A stretch of DNA of 64,000 nucleotides from JBDIAG01 sp047974565 (GTDB lineage Bacteria > Actinomycetota > Actinomycetes > Actinomycetales > CAWJMD01). This document shows positions 42,812 to 52,659 of the stretch, piece after piece. Location of the stretch: the NCBI GenBank assembly GCA_047974565.1, contig JBKECN010000035.1:62001-126000 (forward strand), read 5' to 3'. The first letter of the stretch is position 1. The number at the start of each line of letters is the position of its first letter. The translations under genes were made by a program, and so were the position numbers. A model generated the notes under the pieces. It worked only from the letters and a program-made list of their open reading frames with translations. It was not told where the DNA came from and did not search any database.

Positions 42812-45800
42812 TCAGGCCTCCTCCGGCTCGAGACCGGCCGTCGCCGCGAACGCCCGCCGCTTCTCCCGGTACTCCCCGATCGTCATCGTCAACAGACTCG
42901 AGGCGTGGCCCGCCGGGTTGGCGGCGAAGCCCACCCGGGCCACGTAGGGCTCGATCACCTGGACCTTCTGCAACGGCGTGACCACCAGGAGCTGCAGGCC
43001 GAACTTGCCGAACAGGTCGAGGGCGTACCGGGTGGAGGCATCGGACCCGCGTCCGAAGGCCTCGTCGATCACCGCGAACCGGAAGGTACGCGACTCCACG
43101 GCTCCTTGCTCCAGCTTGAACTGGTATGCCAGCGACGCCGCCAGGATGGTGTAGGCGAGCTTCTCCTTCTGACCGCCCGACTTGCCGTCGGAGTCTGAGA
43201 AGGACTCCCGTTCGGTGTCGTCCTCACGGAAGCGCTCGGACCCGATGAATTCGAACCAGTTCCGGACGTCGGTGACGTACCTGGTCCAGGCCTTGTCGGC
43301 GTCCGATTGGCCCTCGCGGCCCTTGAACCGGGCGATCAGTGCGCTGACCTGAGCGAATTTGCGCTCGGAGTACTGATCGTCCCCGCCCGAAATGATGATG
43401 TCGGAGGTGCACTCGCGCAGTTCCCGCCGGAACTCGCGCACGTCGACATTCGGGGTGTCGCGGGCGTCGAGGCGGATGTACGTCTGTTCGTGGGTGTTGT
43501 AGTCGATACCGGCGAGCGAGTCGTTGATCGCTTCGATCCGTTCGCGGATCGTGCCCTGCTGTCGTCGCAACTGACCGGCGAAGGTACCGATCTCGCGGAT
43601 CGTCTCGGTGTTGAGCGCCTTCTTGAAGTCGGCTTCGAACCGTGGCAGGTCGTCGGCGGCCAACCTGGTCTGCAATTGCCGGTACTCCCCCGCTGAGCCG
43701 ATCGAGTCGTCCAGCTCGTTGGTCTCGGTCGGGTACTGGCTGCGGAAGTCATGCATCATCCGCAAAGCTGAGCGCTCCAATCGAGTGATCCGCTCGGCGA
43801 GCGCCAGCATCTCCTGGTCGAGCTGCTCGACCACCTCCGCGGCCCGCCGGTCGCAGGCGGCTGGGTCGCTCAGTTCACCGAGCCGAACACGGGCGGCGGC
43901 GACGGCTTGGGCATCGGCTTCGGGATCACCGGCCAGGGCGTCGTCGAGCCGGGCCAACTCGGCGCCGGCGGAACGCACCTGGGCCCGCAAGGTGCCTAGG
44001 CCCTCATTGAGCAGATCTCTTTCTGACTCGGACTGGGTGATCTGGGCCTCGACCGCCTCGAGCTGGACGGTGAGCTGCTGCACCTGCGTGGAGGAGACTT
44101 CGAGTTGGCGCTTCTCGTCCTCGAGGGTGGCTATCTCGGTGGCCACCGCCCACCAGTCCACCTCACTCGGGTCGGTGACCGTGGTGGCACGGGTGAGTGC
44201 CTCCTGCCTGTTCCGACAGCTCTTCAGTTCCGCGTCGATGGTGCCCAGTTGGGTTGCCAGCTGCTGGCATTCGTCGTGGGCGGTGGTGGCTCGACGCAGT
44301 AGCGCGTCCACCTTCTGGGCGTTGGACCAGCCGAGCACGTAGGTGCTCAGGTCATCGACTCGGCGGCGGTCGTCCTTCTCGTGCCTGCTGCCGGACTTGA
44401 CCTGCCCGGAGATGGTCACCGCCTGGTCGAGCCGACGGAACTGCGCCATCGACTCCACACACGCGTGAGCGGCCCGACGCGACAGCTCACCGGCGAGCCA
44501 GCCACGCAGGTCGGTGTCGCTGATCTCGAGTTTGTCGTAGAGCGGCTCGGCATCCGGGGGAAGGTCCGGGCCCGGATCGCGCCGTTGCCGGGCGCCTTCG
44601 CGCACCCGCAGGTACACCAGCCGGGAGCCGAGGTGGTTGTCGTTGATCCAGCTGGACACCTCGGGGTAGTTCGTCTCGCGCACCAGCAGCGACAGCCCGA
44701 AACCGCGCAGCACTCGTTCCGCCGCGCCCTGCCATCGCTGCTCGGACTGCTTGACCTGGAGGAGTTCCCCGGCGAAGGGCAGGTCCTCGACCGTCAGGCC
44801 GGTTGCCTCGCACAACCGATCTCGCACGTCGATGTGCGCCTTGGGGATGTTGGAGCGACGCTCGCGCAGCGAGTGGATCTCCTCGCCGAGGGCGCGCGCG
44901 TGCGCCTGTGCCTGGCGAATCCGGGCGGTGACCTCGTCCCGGTCGCTCTGCCGGCGAGCCTCCTGGTCGCCGGCCTCGCTGAGTTGTGCCCGGGCAGTCT
45001 CCAGGCCGGGTGCCACCTCGGCGGCCGCCCTGATCTGCTCGAGCCCGGCCACCTGAAGGTTGTCGTTCAGCCGGCGGACCGCGTGCTGACGCCGGTCGCG
45101 CTCGGCCGCCTTGAGCGGCAGCAGGCTTTCGAGCTGGCCGAGCCGTCCGCCACCGAGCCCGGCGCGCGCCTCACGCAGCCCCTGCTGGCGGTCTCGCAGG
45201 CCGTCCAAGTCGCGTTTGGCCTGGACGAGACTGCCTTCCTGGTGTCGAATCTCGTCGTGCAGCCGATCCACCTCGGCGGCCAGCAGCGTGCGCTTGACCC
45301 GATCCGCGACCGAGCGCAAGACGCCGCGCAGCGCGTGCAGCGTGCCCCGTTCCTGGACGGTGGCATCGTGATCGTCGAAGGCGTGGACCAAGGGGGTGAG
45401 CAGGGCCAGCTGGGCCCGGGCCTTGAGCACCGCGTCGTGGGCGGCGGTGAGGTCGTCGAAGTGCCCGATCAACCTGCGGACGCTCGCCGCCGCGTCGAAC
45501 GGCTCGAGCATGTGGGAACGGACGAACCTGTTCAGGTCGCCGACCGACTTCATCGACACGGTCTGGTGGAACAGATCCATGGCCTGCGCACCGGGGATGC
45601 CCAGGGCCCGGCGATAGGCCTTCTCGTAGTCTCCGAAGGTGTCGACCACCTCGGCACCGCCGGCACGCAGCCGCTTGCGCAGCGTGGTCATGCTGGCCCC
45701 GAAGCCGGTGAAATCGGCCTCGATGGAGAGCCGGTCGCCGCTGTGCACCAGGTAGAAGCGCTGTGGTTGACCATCTTTCGAGCCGCCGAACCAGAAGACC

Positions 45801-46213
45801 TGAGCCAGCGTGACAACCTGCTCAAGCTCGACATTGGCGAATACCGCCAGCAGCACCGAGTAGGCCTTCTCACCGCGCAGCGCCACCGGGCGGGTGCGCC
45901 CTGACGCCTCGTTGCGCTCGGCCTTCCAGTGGCCCAGAACGTAGGAGCGCAGGTCGCGTTCGCGGGTGTCGGCCCCGGCGGCCTTGTTGTACGAGATCCG
46001 GTCGGCGCGCAGCAGCAGCGTGGTGATCGCGTCGACGATGGTTGATTTACCGGACCCGATGTCGCCGGTGAGCAGTGTGGTGTGCCCGTCCAGGTCGAAG
46101 GCGGTGATGGCACCGTCGAACGTGCCCCAGTTCAGCCATTCCAGGTGCTGCAGTCGAAAGCCCGGCATCGCATCGGTCAGGGGTCCCAGCTCGAGCGCGG
46201 AGAAGAGGCTCAC
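42812..46213 (-). CDS. jetC: Wadjet system SMC-like ATPase JetC
   Basis: The GTG at 46213 overlaps the jetB stop by four bases and gives 1133 residues; an open frame reaching 46303 lies inside jetB. Walker A GDIGSGKST (50-58) is near the N-terminus. Long coiled coils around a central hinge-like part occupy about 230-900. The ABC signature KSGGQKEK and Walker B FAVIDEAFGRGSD are near the C-terminus. This is the MukB/SbcC-like motor that extrudes DNA loops in Wadjet. Confidence 0.95.
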   Translation of the reverse strand: MSLFSALELGPLTDAMPGFRLQHLEWLNWGTFDGAITAFDLDGHTTLLTGDIGSGKSTIVDAITTLLLRADRISYNKAAGADTRERDLRSYVLGHWKAERNEASGRTRPVALRGEKAYSVLLAVFANVELEQVVTLAQVFWFGGSKDGQPQRFYLVHSGDRLSIEADFTGFGASMTTLRKRLRAGGAEVVDTFGDYEKAYRRALGIPGAQAMDLFHQTVSMKSVGDLNRFVRSHMLEPFDAAASVRRLIGHFDDLTAAHDAVLKARAQLALLTPLVHAFDDHDATVQERGTLHALRGVLRSVADRVKRTLLAAEVDRLHDEIRHQEGSLVQAKRDLDGLRDRQQGLREARAGLGGGRLGQLESLLPLKAAERDRRQHAVRRLNDNLQVAGLEQIRAAAEVAPGLETARAQLSEAGDQEARRQSDRDEVTARIRQAQAHARALGEEIHSLRERRSNIPKAHIDVRDRLCEATGLTVEDLPFAGELLQVKQSEQRWQGAAERVLRGFGLSLLVRETNYPEVSSWINDNHLGSRLVYLRVREGARQRRDPGPDLPPDAEPLYDKLEISDTDLRGWLAGELSRRAAHACVESMAQFRRLDQAVTISGQVKSGSRHEKDDRRRVDDLSTYVLGWSNAQKVDALLRRATTAHDECQQLATQLGTIDAELKSCRNRQEALTRATTVTDPSEVDWWAVATEIATLEDEKRQLEVSSTQVQQLTVQLEAVEAQITQSESERDLLNEGLGTLRAQVRSAGAELARLDDALAGDPEADAQAVAAARVRLGELSDPAACDRRAAEVVEQLDQEMLALAERITRLERSALRMMHDFRSQYPTETNELDDSIGSAGEYRQLQTRLAADDLPRFEADFKKALNTETIREIGTFAGQLRRQQGTIRERIEAINDSLAGIDYNTHEQTYIRLDARDTPNVDVREFRRELRECTSDIIISGGDDQYSERKFAQVSALIARFKGREGQSDADKAWTRYVTDVRNWFEFIGSERFREDDTERESFSDSDGKSGGQKEKLAYTILAASLAYQFKLEQGAVESRTFRFAVIDEAFGRGSDASTRYALDLFGKFGLQLLVVTPLQKVQVIEPYVARVGFAANPAGHASSLLTMTIGEYREKRRAFAATAGLEPEEA

Positions 46214-46827
46214 GATGCCACCCCCGCGCGGGTGTTGCCCGATGGCGAGCCGTGGAACTCGGCCAGGTAGGTACCCAGCTGAGCATCGAAATCGGCCAGC
46301 CATTGCCCGTCGACGAACGCGCGCAGGATGCGACGTACTTCAAACTCGCCGTCGGTGGTGCGACGCAGAAACCCGAGATCGACGACTTTGCTGATGTGCG
46401 CATCTATCTGGCTGATCACCCGGGCCTCGTTGCTGCTGTCGGGCAGGTAGATGCGTAGCAACTCGACGATCTGATCTCTGCTGAGCACGAGCCGGGTGTC
46501 ACCCGCCTGGGCGTCGAGTTCGGCGAGGCGTTTGCGCAGCAGAGCCAACAGCAGGCTCACCGGAAAGGACAACCTACGCCGCTGCACCAGGCGGGGCAGG
46601 TCGCTGCCCTCGGGTTGGGCGAGCGAGCGAAGGTACGCGTAGCCCTCGGCCTCGTCCACCACCACCTCAAGGCCGATGACGGCGAGATAGTCTGCGACCC
46701 GGGCGCGTTCGCTGCGCAGTTGATGCCAGAGCTGCCCTTGGGCGGAGCGGTACAGCACCCCTTTCATGAGTCGCACGACCACCCTGGTGAGGGCGTCGTC
46801 GGTACCGGTGGCAGCGCTGGGGCTCAT
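46210..46827 (-). CDS. jetB: Wadjet system subunit JetB (DUF4194)
   Basis: The 205-residue protein is of the DUF4194 type (VVRLMKGVLYRSAQGQLWHQL, DYLAVIGLEVVVDEAEGYAYLRSL), the KITE-like winged-helix subunit that binds JetA and JetC, comparable to MukE. It overlaps jetA and jetC by four bases each, so the operon is tightly coupled. No catalytic residues are expected. Confidence 0.93.
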   Translation of the reverse strand: MSPSAATGTDDALTRVVVRLMKGVLYRSAQGQLWHQLRSERARVADYLAVIGLEVVVDEAEGYAYLRSLAQPEGSDLPRLVQRRRLSFPVSLLLALLRKRLAELDAQAGDTRLVLSRDQIVELLRIYLPDSSNEARVISQIDAHISKVVDLGFLRRTTDGEFEVRRILRAFVDGQWLADFDAQLGTYLAEFHGSPSGNTRAGVAS

Positions 46828-48302
46828 CGTCCCTCCTCGGGGACCGGGCGACCTGTGGCCGCCGGCTGTGCGTCGTTGCGGGCGAAGATGATCCGTGGGA
46901 TCTCGGCGTCGCGTTCGCCTCGATCGTCGCCCCAGGTCAGCCGCTCTCGGACCGAGTCGTCGACGATCTGCTCGATGCCGGCCGCGTCGAGCGCGAGGTA
47001 GCCGACCACCTCGGCCAGCCCCTGCCCGAGTGGGTGGCCGGCCACCACCTCACCGAGGGAGACCTGTGAGCGCTGCCCGAGGGTGGCCTGCAGGTTCTGG
47101 ATGAGGAGTCGGTGGTCGACGAATTGCTGGGAGTACAGCGCAGAAGCGTCGACCTCGCGTTCCGGCTGGCCTTGGAGGGTGGAGTCGACCCCGGCATCGC
47201 GGCCGGCCTCGTAGAGCAGGTGCTCGAAGGGCACCACGAGAGTGGGCTTGGTGGCGTCCAACTCAGTGCTCAGGTCGACTCGACCGTGTTGGCGCAGCCG
47301 CAGGGCGTGCTGCTCGATGCTGTGCAGCACGTCCATCACCCGGCGGTTCTCCACCCAGGCCTGATCGTCCAGGAATCGGCGCAATTGGTCGGACAGTTGG
47401 CGGACGGTGGATTGGGTCTGCTCGGCGGCATCCAGCCAATCGTGATGGACGCGGCGCATGCGGCGCTCGGCGACCACTCCGGGAAGCCGGTGCACCCGAT
47501 CGAGCAGGTCGTCCAGTTCCTCCTGGCGGGAGGAGGAGAGCAGGAAGTCGTGGAAGGCCTGGAAGCTACGCCCCTGGTCGGATTCGGCGATGTCCGATCG
47601 TTCGCCCAGCACGGCGTCGAGCAGTTCCCCCTTGGCGCCGTTCCAGCCGGCTATCTGCTCGCGCATCGAGCGGTCCAGCGCGCGGAAGTTCTGCTCGACC
47701 TGGCGGAAGTCGGACAGCAACTGGCGGGCGGTGTCACTCACCTGGGCGTAGCGTTCTCGAACGGCGGTGTCGTCCAGGACCTCGACCTCGCCGGCCTCGG
47801 CGCGGGCGATCTGGGCATCCAGTTCGGCGCGCCGCCGACGGAGTTCGACCAGCCGGGTCTGCGGGTCCGACTCGGCGCCGAAGGCGAGCTGACGCAACAG
47901 GTCGATGACGGTGGACAGTCGGGACTCGGTGCCGACAAAGGCCCGCTCGGCCAGCGATCGGACGAAGGTGACGGCCACCTCCAGGGCCGGCATCGCGTCG
48001 TAGTGGGGCTCCTCCTGCCCGGCCGGGTAGAACTTGCGCAGCCACCCGGCATCGGATGACCACGCGTCGAGGTACTCCTTGGCCGGCCTGGGGAAGGGTG
48101 GCTCGCTCGCTCCATCGTTGAGGGCCCAGAGTTCGTCGTCGAGCCTGGCCACCAACCGGCTGGCCTCGATCGTGCGGATGTTCTCGTCGACGAAGACCGT
48201 ACCGAGGAAGCCGATCACCAGCGGCGCGTTGTCGGCGCGCAGCAGACGCCAGGCGGGATGCCCGTCGCGGAGTTGCTGGATCTCCTCGATGGTGGTGGCC
48301 AT
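46824..48302 (-). CDS. jetA: Wadjet system subunit JetA (DUF3375)
   Basis: The ATG at 48302 (MATTIEEIQQLRDGHPAWRL) has GGGAG six bases upstream and gives 492 residues. The sequence is of the DUF3375 type: winged-helix N-terminus, central helical region with DFRQVEQNFRALDRSMREQI, and a C-terminal winged helix. JetA is the kleisin-like subunit, comparable to MukF, that bridges the SMC heads. It is the first gene of the jetABCD operon. The 183 bases upstream hold no recognised promoter. Confidence 0.93.
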   Translation of the reverse strand: MATTIEEIQQLRDGHPAWRLLRADNAPLVIGFLGTVFVDENIRTIEASRLVARLDDELWALNDGASEPPFPRPAKEYLDAWSSDAGWLRKFYPAGQEEPHYDAMPALEVAVTFVRSLAERAFVGTESRLSTVIDLLRQLAFGAESDPQTRLVELRRRRAELDAQIARAEAGEVEVLDDTAVRERYAQVSDTARQLLSDFRQVEQNFRALDRSMREQIAGWNGAKGELLDAVLGERSDIAESDQGRSFQAFHDFLLSSSRQEELDDLLDRVHRLPGVVAERRMRRVHHDWLDAAEQTQSTVRQLSDQLRRFLDDQAWVENRRVMDVLHSIEQHALRLRQHGRVDLSTELDATKPTLVVPFEHLLYEAGRDAGVDSTLQGQPEREVDASALYSQQFVDHRLLIQNLQATLGQRSQVSLGEVVAGHPLGQGLAEVVGYLALDAAGIEQIVDDSVRERLTWGDDRGERDAEIPRIIFARNDAQPAATGRPVPEEGR

Positions 48303-48485
48303 GGACGGCTCCCGGTGTGGACGGTGGATCTGACGTGGCGCGGGAGGTGTTTCCCGACCATCACCCGACCATAGGGGCGACCACTGACATCGCCGACCGG
48401 CACGCGGGAGGACGGCGATCATCCGGCGGGATCCCGCCAGGGCCGACCCGCTCCTACCCCGGCCGACCCGGCGCCAGTCCAGGAA

Positions 48486-49454
48486 CTACTCGGCCCGCGC
48501 CCGCCTGCTGGCGACCTCGTACAGGGCGATGCCCGCTGCCACCCCCGCATTGAGCGACTCGGTCTCGGAGTCCATCGGGATCGAGACGATCTGGTCGCAG
48601 GCCTCACGTACCAGCCGGCTCAGACCCTTGCCCTCGGACCCGACGACGATCACCAGTGGGTCGGTGGCCAGCCCCAGACCGGGCAGTTCCACGTCCCCAT
48701 CGGCGTCCAGGCCCACGACGAAACAGCCGGCCTTCTTCGCCTCCGTGAGCGCCTTGGTGAGGTTGGACGCCCGGGCCACCCGGAGCCGGGAGGCGGCCCC
48801 GGCCGAGGTCTTCCAGGCGCCCGCGCTCATCCCGGCCGCTCGCCGCTCGGGCACCAGCACCCCGTGGGCACCGAAGGCGGCCGCCGACCGCACCACCGCA
48901 CCGAGGTTGCGGGGATCGGTCACCGCGTCCAGGGCGATGATCAGTGCTGGACGCCCGGAGGCCTCGGCGATGTCGAGCAGTTCGTCCAGATCGGCATAGT
49001 CGTAGGCCGGCACCGCCAGCACCAGACCCTGGTGGATCGCATCATCGGTGAGCCGGTCGAGGTCGGTGCGCGAGCCCTCCATCAGCGGCAGGCCTCGTTC
49101 GGCGGCGAGCTTGATCGCCTCCTTGACCCGGTCGTCGGAGTCGATCCGCGAGGCCACGTACAACGCGGTGGCGGGGATCTGGGCGCGCAAGGCCTCCACC
49201 ACCGCGTTGCGTCCCGCGATGTACTCCGGTCCGCCGCTGCGCCGCTGCCGGTCGCTGCGCCGCGCGGCCCCCCGACGCTGCCCGGAGGAGCCACTCGACG
49301 CCCGGTATCCCTTGTGCCAGGACCGGTCCTGCGCCTTGGGCGTGGGCCCTTTGCCTTCCAGCGCCCGGCGACCGTGCCCGCCGGTGCCTGCGCTCGCGCC
49401 CTTCTTCGACCCTGCCTTGCGTACCGCGCCACGACGCTGGGAATTGCCCGCCAT
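48486..49454 (-). CDS. rlmB: 23S rRNA (guanosine-2'-O)-methyltransferase RlmB
   Basis: The 322-residue SpoU/TrmH-type enzyme methylates the 2'-O of a guanosine in 23S rRNA. A basic, Gly/Ser/Arg-rich tail (residues 1-75) precedes the substrate-binding domain (YIAGRNAVVEALRAQIPATAL). The knotted catalytic domain ends with motif 2 (VVGSEGKGLSRLVREACD) and motif 3 (IPMDSETESLNAGVAAGIALYE). Its ATG overlaps the cysS stop by one base, a pairing common in actinobacteria. Confidence 0.95.
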   Translation of the reverse strand: MAGNSQRRGAVRKAGSKKGASAGTGGHGRRALEGKGPTPKAQDRSWHKGYRASSGSSGQRRGAARRSDRQRRSGGPEYIAGRNAVVEALRAQIPATALYVASRIDSDDRVKEAIKLAAERGLPLMEGSRTDLDRLTDDAIHQGLVLAVPAYDYADLDELLDIAEASGRPALIIALDAVTDPRNLGAVVRSAAAFGAHGVLVPERRAAGMSAGAWKTSAGAASRLRVARASNLTKALTEAKKAGCFVVGLDADGDVELPGLGLATDPLVIVVGSEGKGLSRLVREACDQIVSIPMDSETESLNAGVAAGIALYEVASRRARAE

Positions 49455-50878
49455 CAGTTGCTCCCCTCCAGGGCCCAGGTGGAGCCGTCCTTACTGTCGG
49501 CGACCACGATTCCGGCGGCCTTGAGCCGATCGCGGACCGCGTCGGCGGCGGCCCAGTCCTTGTCTGCCCGGGCCTGCGCCCGCTCGGCCAACTGAGCCTG
49601 GACGAGCACGTCCAGGGCGGACGTCAAGGCCTCGTCGGTGCCCGCGTCCGGTGCCCAGTGCGGGGACAGCGGGTCGATGCCGAGCACCTGGGTCATCGCC
49701 AGCACCTCGCTGAGCGAGGCCCGCACCTGGTCGTCCTGGCCCGCGTCGAGGGCGGCATTGCCCCGACGTACCTCCTCGTGCACGGCGGCCAGCGCGCCGG
49801 CCGCGTTGAGGTCGTCGTCCATCGCGTCGCGGAAGCCGTCCGGCACCGAGAACTGCTCGGTCAGCGCCACGTCCACCCTGGCCGCCGCCCGGGCGACGAA
49901 ACTCTCGATCCGCTCGTAAGCCGCGGCCGCTTCGTCCAATGCCCCGGGGTGGTACTCCAGGTTGGAGCGGTACTGCGCCGAACCGAGCCAGTACCGCAGC
50001 ACCACCGGCCGAACGGTGTGCAACAGGTGCGAGACCACCAGGGAGTTGCCGAGCGACTTGCTCATCTTCTCCCCGCTGGTGGTCACCCAGCCGTTGTGCA
50101 CCCAGTACCGGGCGAAGCCATCCCCCGCGGCGTGCGATTGAGCCTGCTCGTTCTCGTGGTGCGGGAAGCGAAGATCGATCCCGCCGCCGTGGATGTCGAA
50201 GGTCTCGCCGAGGTACTTGTGCGCCATCGCCGAGCACTCCAGGTGCCAGCCGGGCCGCCCTCGACCCCACGGGGTGGGCCAACTCGCCGGATCACCGGGC
50301 GTGACCCCCTTCCACAGTGCGAAGTCCCGCGGATCGCGCTTGCCGCGTGGGTCGGCGTCCTGCGCCGGAGCCATGTCCTGGAGTCGCTGGTGGGTGAGCG
50401 AACCGTAGTCGGGCAGCGAATGGACGTCGAAGTACACGTCGCCTGAGCCGTCATCGGCAGGGTAGGCGTGGCCACGCTCGATGAGCCGCTGGATGAGCAC
50501 GATCATCTCCGGCACGTGCCCGGTGGCCCGCGGTTCGTAGGTCGGGCGGCGCAGCCCGAGGGCGTCATAGGCGGCGGTGAACTCCCGCTCGAAGCGGATC
50601 GCCCACGCCCACCAGGGCCAGCCGGCCTCGCGGGACTTGGCCAGGATCTTGTCGTCGATGTCGGTGACATTGCGGATCAGGGTCACCTTCAGCCCATGCC
50701 CCAGTTCGAGCCATCGCCACAGCTGGTCGTACGCGACAGCCGAGCGCACGTGCCCGATGTGCGGGGCGGCCTGCACCGTCGCACCGCACAGGTAGATGCC
50801 CACCTCACCCTCGACGCGCGGGGTGAAGTCGCGCACCGAACGGGTGGCGGTGTCATACAGGCGCAGGGTCACCCGCAC
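49454..50878 (-). CDS. cysS: Cysteinyl-tRNA synthetase
   Basis: The 474-residue class I synthetase charges tRNA-Cys. The zinc ligand C31 is in YLCGATV, the HIGH motif is at residues 40-43, and KMSKS is at 271-275. Further zinc ligands are in WHLECSAM and FPHHENE. Length matches the family. It is the first gene of the cysS-rlmB pair. Confidence 0.97.
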   Translation of the reverse strand: MRVTLRLYDTATRSVRDFTPRVEGEVGIYLCGATVQAAPHIGHVRSAVAYDQLWRWLELGHGLKVTLIRNVTDIDDKILAKSREAGWPWWAWAIRFEREFTAAYDALGLRRPTYEPRATGHVPEMIVLIQRLIERGHAYPADDGSGDVYFDVHSLPDYGSLTHQRLQDMAPAQDADPRGKRDPRDFALWKGVTPGDPASWPTPWGRGRPGWHLECSAMAHKYLGETFDIHGGGIDLRFPHHENEQAQSHAAGDGFARYWVHNGWVTTSGEKMSKSLGNSLVVSHLLHTVRPVVLRYWLGSAQYRSNLEYHPGALDEAAAAYERIESFVARAAARVDVALTEQFSVPDGFRDAMDDDLNAAGALAAVHEEVRRGNAALDAGQDDQVRASLSEVLAMTQVLGIDPLSPHWAPDAGTDEALTSALDVLVQAQLAERAQARADKDWAAADAVRDRLKAAGIVVADSKDGSTWALEGSN

Positions 50879-50881
50879 AGG

Positions 50882-52084
50882 CTACCGAGCGGGACGGGGC
50901 GAGCCGGCCACCTGCCCACGCGATGCGCCCGGGCCCCAGCGGTGCGAGCCGGCCCCCGCCACCAGGAGCACCGCGCCCAGCGCTGCGAGCCCGACCGGCA
51001 GGGCGGTGCCGGCGCTGACCGCGCCGACCAGGATGGGACCACCCGCATCGCCGATCTCCCGACCCAGTTCGGCATTTCCCATCGTGCGCCCGAGCCGTTC
51101 GGGCGGGGTGGCCGCCGCCAGCTGGGCGTAGGCCAGCGGCGTGGCGGTACCCACCGCCAGACCGACCAGCAACGAGCCCAGATAGAGCACCGCGGGATTG
51201 GCGCTGATCGCCATCGCGAGCACGGCCACCGCGGCAAGCACCAGGGCGCCGCTGGTGCCGGCCCGAGCCGACAACCGGCCACCGTCGTGCCGCTGTCCGA
51301 CGATCGGTTGCGCGACGGACGCGACGACGGCGATGGCAGCAACGGCACCGGCACCGACCAGCGGCGCCAGCCCCGCCCGCACGGCCAGCAGCGGAATGTA
51401 GCCGACCGCCACCCCCAGCACGGCGGTGGAGGCAGCCAGCACGAGAGTGGGGACCAGGAAGGTGCGATCAGCGGTCTGGCGCCACAGGTCGGCCACGGTG
51501 TACCGAGGGCGGGCAAGGACGCTCAGACGCGGAACCTTGACCAGCACCGCGACCGCCACCGCTGCCGACAGAGCCGCCAGCAGCCAGTACAGGCCGCCGA
51601 TGCCGGACCAGGTGACCATCACTGCCGCGAGCAGCGGACCGACCGCGTAACCCAGGCTCTTCCAGCCGCCGTAGCGGCCGAAGTAGCGCCCGAGTCGCTG
51701 CGGCCCGGCCAGCCGGGCCACCGCGGACGACGACGCCGGGGAGAAGGCTGCTGCGGCGGCGCCCTGGACGAACCGGGACACCGCGAGCATGATCGGCATC
51801 GGGAACAGTGCGGCGGCCACCGAGGCCACCGAAAAGACGACCAACCCGCCGACAATGACGGGAATCACGCCGATCCGGTCGCTGAGGGCCCCGAAGACCG
51901 GTTTGAGGATCACCTCGGCGACGTCGTACAAGGCCAGCATCACGCCGAAGCCCAGCAGGGCCAGGCCCACGTCGCCTGCCTGCAGGCCGAGCCCGACCGC
52001 CACGCCATGGGCTCCGCACGCGGTGGTGAAGCCAGCGAGGTACAGCGGGGCGACCGCGCCCGCGCGCGACGAATCGGTGCTCAC
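50882..52084 (-). CDS. MFS transporter
   Basis: The 400-residue protein has about twelve hydrophobic segments. The loop-2/3 motif region VILKPVFGALSDRIGVIPVIVGG (about 60-82) is the typical MFS signature (GxLxDRxGR-like). It starts at an ATG and ends three bases from the cysS start, so it may lie upstream in the same unit. It resembles drug or sugar efflux MFS proteins; substrate unknown. Confidence 0.88.
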   Translation of the reverse strand: MSTDSSRAGAVAPLYLAGFTTACGAHGVAVGLGLQAGDVGLALLGFGVMLALYDVAEVILKPVFGALSDRIGVIPVIVGGLVVFSVASVAAALFPMPIMLAVSRFVQGAAAAAFSPASSSAVARLAGPQRLGRYFGRYGGWKSLGYAVGPLLAAVMVTWSGIGGLYWLLAALSAAVAVAVLVKVPRLSVLARPRYTVADLWRQTADRTFLVPTLVLAASTAVLGVAVGYIPLLAVRAGLAPLVGAGAVAAIAVVASVAQPIVGQRHDGGRLSARAGTSGALVLAAVAVLAMAISANPAVLYLGSLLVGLAVGTATPLAYAQLAAATPPERLGRTMGNAELGREIGDAGGPILVGAVSAGTALPVGLAALGAVLLVAGAGSHRWGPGASRGQVAGSPRPAR

Positions 52085-52146
52085 TCGAGAATAGTAACGC
52101 CTGTTACATCACCTGTGGTGCTGCCCATCGAGAATGACGGTGCCGG

Positions 52147-52635
52147 TCAGGTCGTCGTCCGCCTGGCCAGGTGTGAGCGATACTCGATCGAGGTCAGCAC
52201 CAGCATGATCGAATCGAAGGCGATGAGCGCGACCACCGGCCAGCTGAAGTGCAAGGTCAACTGGTAAGCCGGATAACAGATGAAGAGCACCAGGAAGCCG
52301 ATGAGCACGGGATAGGCCCACAACCGATCACGCAGCACCGCACCGACCAGCAGCACCTTCACCAGCCCGTGCACGAGCAGATAGATTGCGGCGAAGGTGG
52401 TCGCCGAGACGCTGAGTTGCTCGGAGGTGCGCACCAGGGCACCGGCGACGAGATCCTGCGGATCCTCGGAGAGCTCGTGCATGGTCAAGGCCTGCACCAG
52501 CCCGTGGATCTGGCTGGGCGTGACCACGAGCAAGAGGACGCCACCGACCAGTTCCAGGATGCCGTCCAAGCCTTTGAGGACGAGGCCTACCCGGAAGGCA
52601 CGGTCCACCATGGCCCCGGGAGGCGACGCACTCAT
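52147..52635 (-). CDS. DUF2127 membrane protein
   Basis: ATG 52635 (MSASPPGAMVDRAFRVGLVLKGLDGILELVGG) gives 162 residues with four hydrophobic segments, matching the DUF2127 family of small membrane proteins. An earlier in-frame start would overlap the divergent gene. Its start is only 24 bases from that of the ChrB-like gene, so the promoters must overlap. Function unknown. Confidence 0.82.
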   Translation of the reverse strand: MSASPPGAMVDRAFRVGLVLKGLDGILELVGGVLLLVVTPSQIHGLVQALTMHELSEDPQDLVAGALVRTSEQLSVSATTFAAIYLLVHGLVKVLLVGAVLRDRLWAYPVLIGFLVLFICYPAYQLTLHFSWPVVALIAFDSIMLVLTSIEYRSHLARRTTT

Positions 52636-52659
52636 GTAACGGATACTACGCTTGGTCGC

